From an uncultured Roseovarius sp. (GTDB taxonomy: Bacteria > Pseudomonadota > Alphaproteobacteria > Rhodobacterales > Rhodobacteraceae), in assembly GCF_913054395.1 (NCBI RefSeq), contig NZ_CAJXIP010000023.1, positions 1 to 36,225 of the forward strand: 36,225 nucleotides of DNA, in the 5' to 3' direction. Within the stretch, counting starts at the first letter, position 1. Every line of letters begins with the position of its first letter. The position numbers and the translations under genes are program-made. This document shows positions 7,783 to 16,618 of this stretch, piece after piece. The notes beneath the pieces are model-generated. The model searched no databases and was not told the origin of the DNA. It saw nothing but the letters and a program-made list of their open reading frames with translations.

Positions 7783-8598
7783 GTGACCGGAAAACATCGT
7801 GGACGACTGACGCGCGAGGGAATTCGCATCCATGAGGCTGCGGATTTCGCAGGCATGCACAAGGCCGGCGAACTTGCCGCGCGCATTCTGGATGAGATCG
7901 CGGATCAGGTTTTCGTCGGCCAGAGCACAGGCTCAATCGACAAGCTGATCGAGGACAAGGTCAATGAGGCTGGCGCCAAATCGGCGACGATCGGCTATAA
8001 GGGCTATCGTCATGCCAGCTGTATCAGTGTCAATCACGTGGTCTGTCACGGCATACCGGGTGAAAAACTTTTGAAAGACGGCGACATACTGAACGTCGAC
8101 GTGACGGTGATCGTCGATGGCTGGTTTGGCGACACATCGCGGATGTATGTGGCAGGCAAGCTTAGCCGCAAGGCAGAGCGGCTAATCCAGATCACGCATG
8201 ATTCGCTGATGAAGGGAATTGAGGCCGTCAAACCCGGCAACACCTTTGGCGACATCGGCCACGCGATCCAGTCTTTTGTCGAGGCACACCGCATGTCGGT
8301 GGTGCGTGATTTCTGCGGTCACGGCCTTGGCCGGGTGTTTCACGCCCCACCCAACGTTCTGCATTACGGGCGCGCAGGCACCGGGCCGGTTCTCGAAGAG
8401 GGCATGTTTTTTACCATCGAACCGATGGTAAATCTGGGCCGCCCGGAAACCAAGGTCCTGGCCGATGACTGGACCGCAGTGACGCGCGACAAATCCCTTT
8501 CGGCACAGTTCGAGCACTCGATCGGTGTCACCGCAACCGGCGCCGAGATCTTCACGCTTTCGCCGGCGGGCCGGTTTCACCCAACCTGGGGCGCATGA
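7783..8598 (+). CDS. map: Methionine aminopeptidase, type I
   Basis: Removes the initiator methionine from nascent proteins. The protein has 271 residues with the pita-bread fold. All five dinuclear metal ligands are visible: Asp106 (NVDVT), Asp117 (FGDTS), His180 (CGHGLG), Glu213 (IEPM) and Glu244 (FEHS). The substrate-contacting His89 (VCHGIP) is also present. The start is a GTG with AGAGGG six bases upstream. The downstream FAD oxidase gene is convergent, with only two bases between the stop codons. Confidence 0.96.
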   Translation: MTGKHRGRLTREGIRIHEAADFAGMHKAGELAARILDEIADQVFVGQSTGSIDKLIEDKVNEAGAKSATIGYKGYRHASCISVNHVVCHGIPGEKLLKDGDILNVDVTVIVDGWFGDTSRMYVAGKLSRKAERLIQITHDSLMKGIEAVKPGNTFGDIGHAIQSFVEAHRMSVVRDFCGHGLGRVFHAPPNVLHYGRAGTGPVLEEGMFFTIEPMVNLGRPETKVLADDWTAVTRDKSLSAQFEHSIGVTATGAEIFTLSPAGRFHPTWGA

Positions 8599-8600
8599 TC

Positions 8601-10019
8601 TCAGACGGCGCGCAGAACCGCGCCGGGGTTCATGATCCCCTTGGGGTCAAGTGCCGCCTTGATCGCCCGCATCGCCATTAGTTTTGCCGGATCGCCATAG
8701 CGCTCAAGGTCATCGACCTTGAGCCGCCCGATGCCATGTTCGGCAGAGACCGAGCCACCCATCTCGTGCACAAGGTCATGCACCGCCCGCTTGATCAGGT
8801 CACGCTCGCCGTGATGATCGGCGCGGTTTTTTCCGGGCGTCGGAAAGACATTGTAATGCAGGTTGCCATCGCCAAGGTGGCCGAAACAGTTGATCCTGAA
8901 CGCCCCTAAAGCCGCGATAACCCCGCGGCCTTTCTCGATGAACCCGGGGATCGCCCCCATCGGCAGGGAAATGTCATGCGAGCTGATAGACCCGACACGC
9001 CGGTTGGCCTCGGGGATTTGTTCGCGCACCTCCCAAAAGGCATGACGCTGCGCCTCGGACTGGGCGATCATGCCGTCGCTGACCAACCCGGCCTCCATCG
9101 CCTCGCCAAAAAGCGTCTCAAGCGCCCCGGCCGGATCAAGCCCGCGCGCGAGGCCGACCTCGATGAGCACGAACCACTCGGGGGGGGCATCGAACGGCAG
9201 GCGGATATCAGGCAGTTCCTGCGCCAGAAACTCAAGCCCTTGGCGATGCATCAGCTCGAAGGCGCTGACACCCTCGCCCATGTGACCGCGCGCCATTGCC
9301 AAAAGATCCAGCGCCGCACGCGCGTCGCGGACCACCATCAATGCCGTCCCCTCACCGCAGGGGCGCGGATAAAGCTTGAGCGCGGCGGCGGTGATCACCC
9401 CAAGCGTGCCCTCCGAGCCGATCAAGAGGTTCCTCAGGTCATAGCCGGTATTGTCCTTGCGCAGCCGCCGGAGACCATGCCAGACCTGCCCATCGGGCAG
9501 GACCGCCTCAAGCCCAAGACAAAGGTCGCGCGCATTACCATAGCGAAGCACATTCACGCCGCCCGCATTGGTGGCCAGGTTGCCCCCGATCCGGGCCGAA
9601 CCCTTGGCCGCAATGCTCAATGGGAAAAGCCGGTCGGCAGTGGCCGCAGCTTCGTGAATGTCCTGAAGGATCGCACCGGCCTCGACCACCATGACATTAT
9701 CTTCGGGATAAATCCCGCGCACCGCCCGCATCCTCTCAAGGCTCAGGATCACCGGCAGCGCGCCTTCGGGGCTGAGCTGTCCGCCGACAAGCCCGGTCCC
9801 GCCGCCATAGGGCACAATCGGCACGGCGGCCTCTGACGCGGCGCGCACCACCCTTGCCACATCTTCGGTGCAATCAGGCGCTACAACAACGCCCGCCCGC
9901 CCCTGCCAACGGCCGCGCGGCTCTTCCAGATAGGCCGGAGCGATATCGCGAAAGGCCCCAGCGGGCAATTCTGCGCGCAGGCGGTCAACAAAAGCGGGGG
10001 TCACAGAGTTCAACGTCAT
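8601..10019 (-). CDS. FAD-linked 2-hydroxyacid dehydrogenase (GlcD/D-lactate dehydrogenase type)
   Basis: Flavoprotein of 472 residues. The PCMH-type FAD-binding domain (about 35-215) shows PYGGGTGLVGGQ, IGGNLATNAGG and GSEGTLGVIT. The C-terminal FAD-oxidase domain (about 220-470) shows HLGDGNLHYN and SAEHGIGRLK, which supply metal and substrate contacts in D-lactate, glycolate and D-2-hydroxyglutarate dehydrogenases. The exact hydroxyacid cannot be assigned. No GlcE or GlcF partner adjoins it, which argues against a three-subunit glycolate oxidase. Electrons probably go to the quinone pool or an electron carrier. Confidence 0.88.
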   Translation of the reverse strand: MTLNSVTPAFVDRLRAELPAGAFRDIAPAYLEEPRGRWQGRAGVVVAPDCTEDVARVVRAASEAAVPIVPYGGGTGLVGGQLSPEGALPVILSLERMRAVRGIYPEDNVMVVEAGAILQDIHEAAATADRLFPLSIAAKGSARIGGNLATNAGGVNVLRYGNARDLCLGLEAVLPDGQVWHGLRRLRKDNTGYDLRNLLIGSEGTLGVITAAALKLYPRPCGEGTALMVVRDARAALDLLAMARGHMGEGVSAFELMHRQGLEFLAQELPDIRLPFDAPPEWFVLIEVGLARGLDPAGALETLFGEAMEAGLVSDGMIAQSEAQRHAFWEVREQIPEANRRVGSISSHDISLPMGAIPGFIEKGRGVIAALGAFRINCFGHLGDGNLHYNVFPTPGKNRADHHGERDLIKRAVHDLVHEMGGSVSAEHGIGRLKVDDLERYGDPAKLMAMRAIKAALDPKGIMNPGAVLRAV

Positions 10020-10056
10020 CCGCCCTACCTATCACGCGGGCCTTGGCATTCCAGCC

Positions 10057-10080
10057 TTTTCATCTTTCCATAAATACTCA
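10057..10080. repeat. Intergenic 24-base motif, copy 1
   Basis: An AT-rich stretch reading TTTCATCTTTC...AAATACTCA on the plus strand, in the 91-base gap between the MBL-fold gene and the FAD oxidase gene. It matches 20 of 24 bases of a second copy after tldD. On the minus strand it reads as TGAGTATTT...GAAAGATGAAA. I recall similar strings as widespread between genes in Rhodobacterales, but cannot verify that here. Confidence 0.55.
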
Positions 10081-10110
10081 CGTTCCGACAGCCGCCGCAA
10101 AACGCACTGC

Positions 10111-10944
10111 TCACTCGTCCTCGCGCAGATAGGCGGGACGCAAAACCATGATCGTCGGCCTGTCTGGCAGGCTGCGCAAGGACAGCTCAATCTCGCTGGC
10201 CTTGGCGAAAGTGATCGCAAAATCATCCTCCATCCCGCCCAGAAACCGCCCCAGCGTGGCATCGCCAAACCAGTGCATCGGGATGACCACGCTGGCCTTC
10301 ACACGGCGCAGGACGCGCATCATGCTGCCCAGATCCATGGTAAACCCGCCATCCACCGGCGCCATCACCACATCCATCCGGCCAAGGGCGGCATATTGAT
10401 CGTCGGACGGCTCGTGATGCAGATGCCCAAGGTGCGCGATGCAAAGCCCCTCGGCCTCGAAGACGAAAATCGAATTCCCCTTCGGCTCGACCCCGCCCGC
10501 GAAAGAGCGGATATCGGTCGAGACATTGCGCACCACCATGGCCCCAAGATCAAGATGGTGTTCAATCCCCTCGCCAACAGGCCCCCACCCCGGCAAGACA
10601 TGCGGAATGATCGGATCGGGGCTTGCGGTCCAATGGGTCTCATGGGCGTGGTTCATCGTCACCACATCGGGGATGAAATCGACATTGCCGATAAAGCCGG
10701 TGAAATCCGTCACCGCCGAAATATCCCCTGCCTGAATAAGAAAGGACGCATGGGCGATATAGCGCAACCGCACGCCATACTCGGGCAGAACGTCGCGAAA
10801 CCCCGCCTTATGGACATAGCTCAGCCCCGGCGTTTCCTGCGCGAGCGCGATGCAATGGCTTGGTCGCCGCTCCTGTGCGGCGGCCTGAGTGGCAGCCTGA
10901 GTGGCGAGAAGCAGACAAGAAAGGACAATTCTGATCACCGGCAT
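10111..10944 (-). CDS. Exported MBL-fold (UlaG-like) metallo-hydrolase, atypical metal site
   Basis: Protein of 277 residues with a signal peptide (hydrophobic core IRIVLSCLLLA, Ala-rich cleavage zone near residue 23). The fold resembles UlaG-like metallo-beta-lactamases. The first metal motif reads H99-A-H101-E-T-H104, so the Asp of the usual HxHxDH is Thr103. Further candidate ligands are the His cluster HLGHLHH (171-177), Asp197/Asp204 and His224 in IPMHWFGD. It may therefore bind one metal or be catalytically altered. The start is uncertain: the strong GGAGG is almost touching this ATG and would suit a GTG two codons later; an upstream TTG at 10974 is also possible. Function unknown. Confidence 0.75.
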   Translation of the reverse strand: MPVIRIVLSCLLLATQAATQAAAQERRPSHCIALAQETPGLSYVHKAGFRDVLPEYGVRLRYIAHASFLIQAGDISAVTDFTGFIGNVDFIPDVVTMNHAHETHWTASPDPIIPHVLPGWGPVGEGIEHHLDLGAMVVRNVSTDIRSFAGGVEPKGNSIFVFEAEGLCIAHLGHLHHEPSDDQYAALGRMDVVMAPVDGGFTMDLGSMMRVLRRVKASVVIPMHWFGDATLGRFLGGMEDDFAITFAKASEIELSLRSLPDRPTIMVLRPAYLREDE

Positions 10945-11026
10945 TCCTCCTTCACTTGAAAGAGGATAGCACAATCTACCCCTTCGTCAGCCCTTTCAGG
11001 TCGTCTCAGTGCGGCGCGACAAGCCC

Positions 11027-11614
11027 TCAGCCGACATCGGTGCGCCCGCGGCGATCCGCCCGCAGCGCCGCATAAAGCACATGGGTGCGCCAGCGGCCAT
11101 TGATCTGAAGATAGCTCTGCGCCACGCCTTCATACTTGAAGCCGCATTTTTCCAGCAAGCCGCGCGACGCTTGGTTTTCGGGCAGGCAGGCCGCCTCGAT
11201 CCGGCTGAGATCAAGGCGTTCAAAGGCGTAATGCACCACGCCTTCGATCGCCTCCTGCATATAGCCCTGACGCGAAAACTCCTGCCCGATCCAATAGCCA
11301 AGCGTGCCCGCCTGCGCCGGACCGCGCCGGATGTTATCCAGCGTGATCGCCCCCAAAAGCACCTCATCCTCGCGCCGGATCAGAAACAGCGGCACCGCAC
11401 TTCCGTTGGCAATCGAGCGTTGCGCCCAATAGACCCGGTTGGAAAACCCCTTGCGCGCCAGGTGATCCTCGGCCCAGAGCGGCTCCCACGGGGTAAGGAA
11501 ATCGGCACAGCGCGCGCGTAATTCGCTCCAGTATCTGAAATCGCCGATCACCGGCTGGCGCAGGGTAAGACGCTCTGTCTCGATCCTAAGCTTCCGGCGC
11601 GGCAACAGCATCAT
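11027..11614 (-). CDS. RimJ/RimL-type GNAT acetyltransferase
   Basis: Protein of 195 residues. It begins with the typical IETERLTLRQP strand and contains the acetyl-CoA loop region GYWIGQEFSRQGYMQEAI and the C-terminal SRGLLEKCGFKYEG segment, all as in ribosomal-protein-alanine N-acetyltransferases of the RimJ group. Its start codon shares one base with the stop of the M16 peptidase gene (TGATG), so it is the last member of the thrC-side overlapping chain. The protein acetylated is unknown. Confidence 0.87.
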   Translation of the reverse strand: MMLLPRRKLRIETERLTLRQPVIGDFRYWSELRARCADFLTPWEPLWAEDHLARKGFSNRVYWAQRSIANGSAVPLFLIRREDEVLLGAITLDNIRRGPAQAGTLGYWIGQEFSRQGYMQEAIEGVVHYAFERLDLSRIEAACLPENQASRGLLEKCGFKYEGVAQSYLQINGRWRTHVLYAALRADRRGRTDVG

Positions 11615-12876
11615 CAGGCGGCGCGCCTCTCGTTCAGGCTTGCGAGCGTCGGCGCATTCCCGACCGGGCCATAAAGCGCCAACGCCGAAGGCGCCCGCGC
11701 TATGGTCGCCTCGGCGATCCGGCTTACATCCTCAAGCGAGACCGCATCTATCCGCTCGACCATTTCGGTCAGGTCGGGCACACGGCCCCAGATCTGAAGC
11801 ATCCGCGCCAGGCGCTCGGCTCGGTTCGACGGGCTTTCAAGCCCCATCAAGAGCCCTGCCTTCATCTGGGCGCGGGCGCGTTCGACCTCGGCGGCGCTCA
11901 TGTCATCGGCGGCGCGCTTCATCTCGTCAATCGTGATGCCCGCGAGATCGCCCAGCTGATCGGCAGAGGTGCCCGCGTAGATCGTCATCATCCCGGTATC
12001 GGCATAAGCCCCGGCCTGAGCGTAGATGGTATAGCAGAGCCCGCGCTTTTCGCGGACCTCCTGAAACAGGCGCGACGACATGCTGCCGCCAAGCGCGCTC
12101 GCGTAGATCTGGGTCGTATAGATATCGGGATCGGCGTAGTTGGGGCTTTCAAAGGCAAGTGCGAAATGCGCCTGTTCCAGATCCTTGACGTGACGCGCCT
12201 CGCCGCCCTGAAACCGGGCCAGCGGCGGTTCGATCACGGTGCTGGGGATCATGTCGCCGAACATATCGGTGGCCATACGCACAAGTTCGTCATGATCCAC
12301 GGCACCCGCCGCCGACAGGACCATCTGGCCGGGGCGGTAATACTGGTCGACAAAGCCCTCAAGATCGGGGCGCGCAAAGCCGCGCACCCGATCCTCAGCG
12401 CCCAGAATGGTGCGGCCAAGCGGGTGATCGGGATAGGCCTCTTCCTGCAACCAGTCAAAGATGATGTCGTCGGGCGTATCGGCGGCCTGTCCGATCTCCT
12501 GAAGAATCACGCCACGCTCGACCTCGATCTCGCGCGCATCGAATACCGGATTGCGCAGGATATCCGCCACCACATCAAGCCCGAGCGCCACATCTTCCTT
12601 CAGCACCCGCACGTAATAGGCGGTCACCTCGCGGCTGGTATAGGCATTGATATAGCCACCGACATCCTCGATCGCCTCGGCGATCTGCAACGCGCTGCGC
12701 CGTTTGGTGCCCTTGAAAGCCATGTGCTCCAGGAAATGCGCAATACCGTTCTGTTCGGCCCGTTCGTTGCGGGCCCCGGCCAGAACCCAGACGCCGATGG
12801 CGGCCGATTGCAGCCCCGGCATATGCTCCGTGACGATGCGAAATCCGTTGGGAAGGGTGGTCAGCTGGACACTCAA
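11614..12876 (-). CDS. M16 family zinc peptidase (processing-peptidase-like)
   Basis: Protein of 420 residues with the inverted zinc motif His47-F-L-Glu50-His51 and the downstream ligand Glu127 (ILQEIGQ), as in pitrilysin-type peptidases and the mitochondrial processing peptidase beta subunit. Two M16 half-domains are present, about 10-165 and 170-350 (the second contains YADTGMMTIYAGT). The second half lacks a zinc motif, as expected. The start is TTG overlapping the thrC stop (TTGA), with only a weak ribosome site, so translation probably depends on thrC. The thrC-M16 order recurs in alphaproteobacteria; the substrate in bacteria is not established. Confidence 0.92.
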   Translation of the reverse strand: MSVQLTTLPNGFRIVTEHMPGLQSAAIGVWVLAGARNERAEQNGIAHFLEHMAFKGTKRRSALQIAEAIEDVGGYINAYTSREVTAYYVRVLKEDVALGLDVVADILRNPVFDAREIEVERGVILQEIGQAADTPDDIIFDWLQEEAYPDHPLGRTILGAEDRVRGFARPDLEGFVDQYYRPGQMVLSAAGAVDHDELVRMATDMFGDMIPSTVIEPPLARFQGGEARHVKDLEQAHFALAFESPNYADPDIYTTQIYASALGGSMSSRLFQEVREKRGLCYTIYAQAGAYADTGMMTIYAGTSADQLGDLAGITIDEMKRAADDMSAAEVERARAQMKAGLLMGLESPSNRAERLARMLQIWGRVPDLTEMVERIDAVSLEDVSRIAEATIARAPSALALYGPVGNAPTLASLNERRAA

Positions 12877-14261
12877 TTGGCGATCCGTTCCTTGATAAGG
12901 GTTTCGATGGCACGCAAGTCATTGGCCACCCGCGTAACGCGTTCTGGCCGCTCGTAGAGGTCGGCCATGCGTTCCGGCAGCGGCGCATCCTGGCCCGAGG
13001 CCTCTTTGACAGCCGCCGGGAATTTGGCCGGATGGGCCGTGGCCAGCGTGACCATCGGCACACCGGCCTGGCGCATGGTCTCGGCGACATGCACACCGAC
13101 AGCGGAATGCGGGCAGAGCAATTCGCCGGTCGCAGCCCAGGTGCGCGAAATCGTGGCGCGGGTTTCATCCTCGTCGCAACGACCGGAATCAAAGCTTTCG
13201 CGCAGCGCCTGCAACGCGCCCTGACTGACCGAAAAGCCGCCCGCCTTAAGCTCGTCCATCAATTGCGCCACAGCGCCGCCATCCTCGCCGTAGGCATAAT
13301 ACAGCGCGCGCTCGAAATTCGAGCTGACCTGAATATCCATCGAGGGGCTGATCGAAGGGATCACGCCGTCGGGTTTGTATTCACTGGTCGAAAGACAGCG
13401 ATGCAGGATGTCGTTCTGATTGGTGGCTACCACAAGCCGGTCAATCGGCAGCCCCATGCGCCGCGCGATGAAGCCTGCGAAAATGTCACCGAAATTGCCG
13501 GTGGGCACGGTAAAGCTTATCTTGCGATCCGGCGCGCCAAGCGACACGGCGGCGGTGAAATAATAGACCACCTGCGCCAGAACCCGTGCCCAGTTGATGC
13601 TATTGACCCCGGCAAGGCCAACCGCATCGCGGAATTCAAAGTCGTTGAACATATCCTTGACCCGCGCCTGCGCGTCGTCAAAGTGCCCGTCGATGGCGAG
13701 CGCGTGCACGTTATCCTCTGACGGGGTGGTCATCTGGCGGCGCTGCACCTCGGAGACGCGGCCATGCGGGTAGAGGATGAACACATCCACTGCATCAAGC
13801 CCGCGAAACGCCTCGATCGCCGCTGATCCGGTGTCGCCGCTGGTGGCGCCGACGATGCAGACCCTCTGGCCCGAGCGTTTGAGCGAGAACTCAAACAGCT
13901 GACCGATCAGCTGCATCGCGAAATCCTTGAAGGCAAGCGTCGGGCCGTGGAAAAGCTCCAAAAGGAAATGCCCGCTATCAAGCTGTTTCAGAGGGGCGCG
14001 CGCGGCATGGCCGAACCCGGCATAGGCGCGCGAGATGATACCGCGAAATTCGGCGTCGGTGAAGGCATCGCCCAGAAACGGACGCATCACGCGAAAGGCG
14101 ACCTCTTCATAACTTTGGCCCTCAAGCGCGCGGATATCGGCCGCGCTCATTTGCGGGATCGTTTCGGGCAGGTAAAGACCGCCATCGCGCGCCAACCCGG
14201 TCAGCATCGCCTCTTCAAAGCTGAGCGTGGGTGCATTGCCCCGTGTCGAGATGTATTTCAC
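12873..14261 (-). CDS. thrC: Threonine synthase
   Basis: PLP enzyme of 462 residues converting O-phosphohomoserine to threonine. The PLP lysine is Lys112 in HGPTLAFKDFAMQ, and the phosphate/PLP-binding VGATSGDTGSAA follows. The N-terminus MKYISTRGNAPTLSFEEA is the usual one for the long class of ThrC. The start is a GTG overlapping the SURF1 stop (GTGA) with AAAGG upstream. Its stop overlaps the M16 start. No other threonine-pathway gene is adjacent; it sits at the tail of the cytochrome oxidase cluster. Confidence 0.95.
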   Translation of the reverse strand: MKYISTRGNAPTLSFEEAMLTGLARDGGLYLPETIPQMSAADIRALEGQSYEEVAFRVMRPFLGDAFTDAEFRGIISRAYAGFGHAARAPLKQLDSGHFLLELFHGPTLAFKDFAMQLIGQLFEFSLKRSGQRVCIVGATSGDTGSAAIEAFRGLDAVDVFILYPHGRVSEVQRRQMTTPSEDNVHALAIDGHFDDAQARVKDMFNDFEFRDAVGLAGVNSINWARVLAQVVYYFTAAVSLGAPDRKISFTVPTGNFGDIFAGFIARRMGLPIDRLVVATNQNDILHRCLSTSEYKPDGVIPSISPSMDIQVSSNFERALYYAYGEDGGAVAQLMDELKAGGFSVSQGALQALRESFDSGRCDEDETRATISRTWAATGELLCPHSAVGVHVAETMRQAGVPMVTLATAHPAKFPAAVKEASGQDAPLPERMADLYERPERVTRVANDLRAIETLIKERIAN

Positions 14262-14941
14262 GTCGTTTTGCCTTTCTCTGCCTGCCGCGTCCGCCACAGG
14301 AAAAACCCGGTCATCACCAGCCATATAACGGCCAGTGAATACCATGTAATTGCATAGTTGAGGTGATCGTTCGGAATGCCGCTTATGTCCAGCGGCAGCG
14401 GCGTCACCCCCGGTTCCAAGACCGACATCTTACGCGCAACCACCAGGATCGGCTCGGTCTTGAGTATCTCGGCCATCGGGGTAAGATCGCGCGCGAACCA
14501 GATATTGCCCGTCACGTCATTCTCCGGCGTCGAACTTAGCCGCTCGTCGGGCCAGTGAAGATTACCGGTAACCTCAACCGCGCCCTCAGGCGGGGCCGGG
14601 AGAGGATCATTCACCGAGATAAAGCCGCGGTCCAGAAGCACCCGGCGCGTGCCGGTGTCAAAGGCCGAGATCAGCCGATAGCCGGCCCCGATCTGTTTCT
14701 GGCTGACAAGCACACGCAACACCGTTTCGTCGATCTCGCCGCTGATACTCACCGGAAGATAGCGGTGGTCGTCGATGCTCGCTGTCTCAGGCAGGCTTGT
14801 GGGCGGGGCGGAAATCCGGGCACGGATGTCGGCAAGTATCGCCTCTTTCCAGGCCAGCCGCTCAAGCTGCCAGTTGCCGAGGCCGACAAGGACCGCGGCC
14901 CCGGCCAAACCAAAGATCACAGGAATGATATAGCGGCGCAC
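14258..14941 (-). CDS. SURF1 family cytochrome oxidase assembly protein
   Basis: Inner-membrane protein of 227 residues with the SURF1 topology: one transmembrane helix at about 4-22 (IIPVIFGLAGAAVLVGLG), a periplasmic domain, and a second helix at about 198-217. It has the family's GNWQLERLAWK at the end of helix 1 and the LLDRGFISV strand. SURF1 proteins help insert heme a into subunit I of aa3 oxidases. The start is GTG with GGAGG six bases upstream. A terminator-like hairpin separates it from coxC, so it may be read through or have its own promoter. Confidence 0.92.
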   Translation of the reverse strand: MRRYIIPVIFGLAGAAVLVGLGNWQLERLAWKEAILADIRARISAPPTSLPETASIDDHRYLPVSISGEIDETVLRVLVSQKQIGAGYRLISAFDTGTRRVLLDRGFISVNDPLPAPPEGAVEVTGNLHWPDERLSSTPENDVTGNIWFARDLTPMAEILKTEPILVVARKMSVLEPGVTPLPLDISGIPNDHLNYAITWYSLAVIWLVMTGFFLWRTRQAEKGKTT

Positions 14942-14960
14942 CGCGGGCCTCCGTCAAAGG

Positions 14961-14984
14961 AAAAGCGCGCACCCTCGTGCGCGC
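14961..14984 (-). terminator. Terminator-like hairpin after coxC
   Basis: Read on the minus strand, GCGCGCAC and GTGCGCGC form a perfect 8-bp stem around a four-base loop, followed by TTTTCC. It lies 60 bases after the coxC stop and 20 before the SURF1 start. The short U-tract suggests partial termination, reducing expression of SURF1-thrC-M16 relative to oxidase subunits. Confidence 0.65.
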
Positions 14985-15043
14985 CCTGATGTTCTTGCCG
15001 TTCAGCGCGAAATGTTCAACCGCATTCCGCGCCGACGCCGGGC

Positions 15044-15844
15044 TTAGCCGCCCCAGATATAGACCGCTGCGAACAGGAACAGCCAGACCACATCCACGAA
15101 GTGCCAGTACCAGGCCGCCGCCTCGAACCCGACATGCTGTTCGGGGGTGAAATGACCGCGTTGCAGGCGGATCAGGCAGATAAAGAGAAAGATCGTGCCG
15201 ATGACCACATGCGCCCCATGAAAGCCGGTCGCCATGAAGAAGTTGGCGCCATAGATGTTGCCCGAAAAGCCAAAGGCCGCATGGCTGTATTCATAGGCCT
15301 GAAAGACCGTGAAGATCGCGCCGAGGGCAATCGCGATGATCAGGCCCCATTTCATGTCGTTGCGGTTGTTTTCATGCACAAGTGCGTGGTGCGCCCAAGT
15401 TGCGGCACAGCCCGAGCACAGCAGGATCAGCGTATTGATCAGCGGCAGGTGCCAGGGATCGAAGGTCTCGATGCCAACCGGCGGCCAGACCGCATCGACC
15501 AGCGGGCTTTGCGGACCCATCGGGTACATCGCATGTTTGAAGAAGCTCCAGAACCAGGCGGCGAAGAACATGACTTCGGACATGATGAACATCATGAAGC
15601 CATAGCGCAGGCCGATCCGCACGACCGGTGTGTGGTCGCCGGTTTCGCCTTCGTTCACCACATCGGCCCACCAGCCGAACATGACGTAAAGAACGCCCAC
15701 AACCCCGGCCAAAAGCATCCACGGACCATGGTCGTGGAAGAACAGGACCGCGCCGAACAGCATGACAAACCCCGCCAAAGAGCCGAGCAACGGCCAGAGA
15801 GAGGGGGGCAGAATGTGATAGTCGTGATTTTTTTCGTGTGCCAT
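15044..15844 (-). CDS. coxC: Cytochrome c oxidase subunit III
   Basis: Integral membrane protein of 266 residues with the seven-helix layout of subunit III. Recognisable stretches include [14 protein letters not shown] at the N-terminus, WWADVVNEG, the acidic-His region [17 protein letters not shown], and [15 protein letters not shown] with the final [14 protein letters not shown] helix. It forms the aa3-type oxidase with CoxB (also here) and subunit I (not in the window). In this lineage the gene is also called ctaE. It lies 25 bases after ctaG. Confidence 0.97.
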   Translation of the reverse strand: MAHEKNHDYHILPPSLWPLLGSLAGFVMLFGAVLFFHDHGPWMLLAGVVGVLYVMFGWWADVVNEGETGDHTPVVRIGLRYGFMMFIMSEVMFFAAWFWSFFKHAMYPMGPQSPLVDAVWPPVGIETFDPWHLPLINTLILLCSGCAATWAHHALVHENNRNDMKWGLIIAIALGAIFTVFQAYEYSHAAFGFSGNIYGANFFMATGFHGAHVVIGTIFLFICLIRLQRGHFTPEQHVGFEAAAWYWHFVDVVWLFLFAAVYIWGG

Positions 15845-15869
15845 CTTTGTATTTTCCCTCGTCGAAGGC

Positions 15870-16454
15870 TTAGTTCAATTTTTTATCGGTTTTGTTGACC
15901 TGTTCAAGCGCCGCGTGGGCCTCTTCGGGCAGGTCAATTTCGTAGAACGTATAGGACAGGGTGATCGTATGCACGTATTTTGCGTCCCTGTCTGTCACGA
16001 TTTCGGGGTCGACGTAAAAGGTTACCGGCATCTGCACCCGCTCACCGGGTTGCAACACCTGCTCGGTAAAGCAGAAACAGTCGATCTTGGTGAAGAACCC
16101 CCCCGCCTCGTAGGGGGTGACGTTATAGCTTGCGGAACCGGCGATAACGCGGTCGGTCGGGTTATAGGCCTCGTAAAAGGCAAGGCCGGTTTCGCCGATC
16201 TTCAATTCCATCTCATGCACGACGGGCTTGAATTCCCAGGGCATGTTGCGATCCTTGCTGCCGTCAAAGCGCACCTTGATGGTCTGATCCAGCACCCTAT
16301 CGCTATTGGCAACCGCCACGCCGGTGGTGCCACCAAAGCCGGTCACGCGGCAGAACCAGTCATAAAACGGCACCGAGGCCCAGGCGAGCCCCCCCATGAG
16401 AACGACAACGCCCACAAGCCGGGTAACGGTTTTGAGTTTTGCATCCATCGCCAT
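15870..16454 (-). CDS. ctaG: Cytochrome c oxidase assembly protein CtaG (Cox11 family)
   Basis: Copper chaperone of 194 residues that delivers Cu to the CuB site of subunit I. One N-terminal transmembrane helix (about 12-29) precedes a periplasmic immunoglobulin-like domain. The Cu-binding pair is Cys126 and Cys128 in [10 protein letters not shown], with a third conserved Cys35 just after the helix ([12 protein letters not shown]). Its ATG shares a base with the stop of the preceding 54-residue ORF (TGATG). The order ctaB-small ORF-ctaG-coxC is the arrangement known from Paracoccus and relatives. Confidence 0.95.
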   Translation of the reverse strand: MAMDAKLKTVTRLVGVVVLMGGLAWASVPFYDWFCRVTGFGGTTGVAVANSDRVLDQTIKVRFDGSKDRNMPWEFKPVVHEMELKIGETGLAFYEAYNPTDRVIAGSASYNVTPYEAGGFFTKIDCFCFTEQVLQPGERVQMPVTFYVDPEIVTDRDAKYVHTITLSYTFYEIDLPEEAHAALEQVNKTDKKLN

Positions 16455-16618
16455 CAGTTCGTCGCTCCCTGTGTTGCAGGAACCTTGAAATCGTTGTTTG
16501 ACACCTTGGCAATCGTCAGCCCGAACACCAGCGCCACGAAAAGCGCCAGCACAAGACCAAGGCCAAGGTTGCGGCCAAAGCGGCGCTTGTGCAGTTCATG
16601 TTCCTCGCGAAAGCTCAT
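16454..16618 (-). CDS. Small membrane protein between ctaB and ctaG
   Basis: A 54-residue ORF whose ATG overlaps the ctaB stop (ATGA) and whose stop overlaps the ctaG start (TGATG). It starts [17 protein letters not shown], a charged cytoplasmic head, then a single hydrophobic helix at about 18-38 ([20 protein letters not shown]) and a short polar tail. This is the small ORF that sits between ctaB and ctaG in the Paracoccus-type oxidase cluster, sometimes described as a CoxF-like or oxidase assembly protein. No function is proven; size, topology and context suggest an assembly factor or an accessory subunit. Confidence 0.85.
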   Translation of the reverse strand: MSFREEHELHKRRFGRNLGLGLVLALFVALVFGLTIAKVSNNDFKVPATQGATN

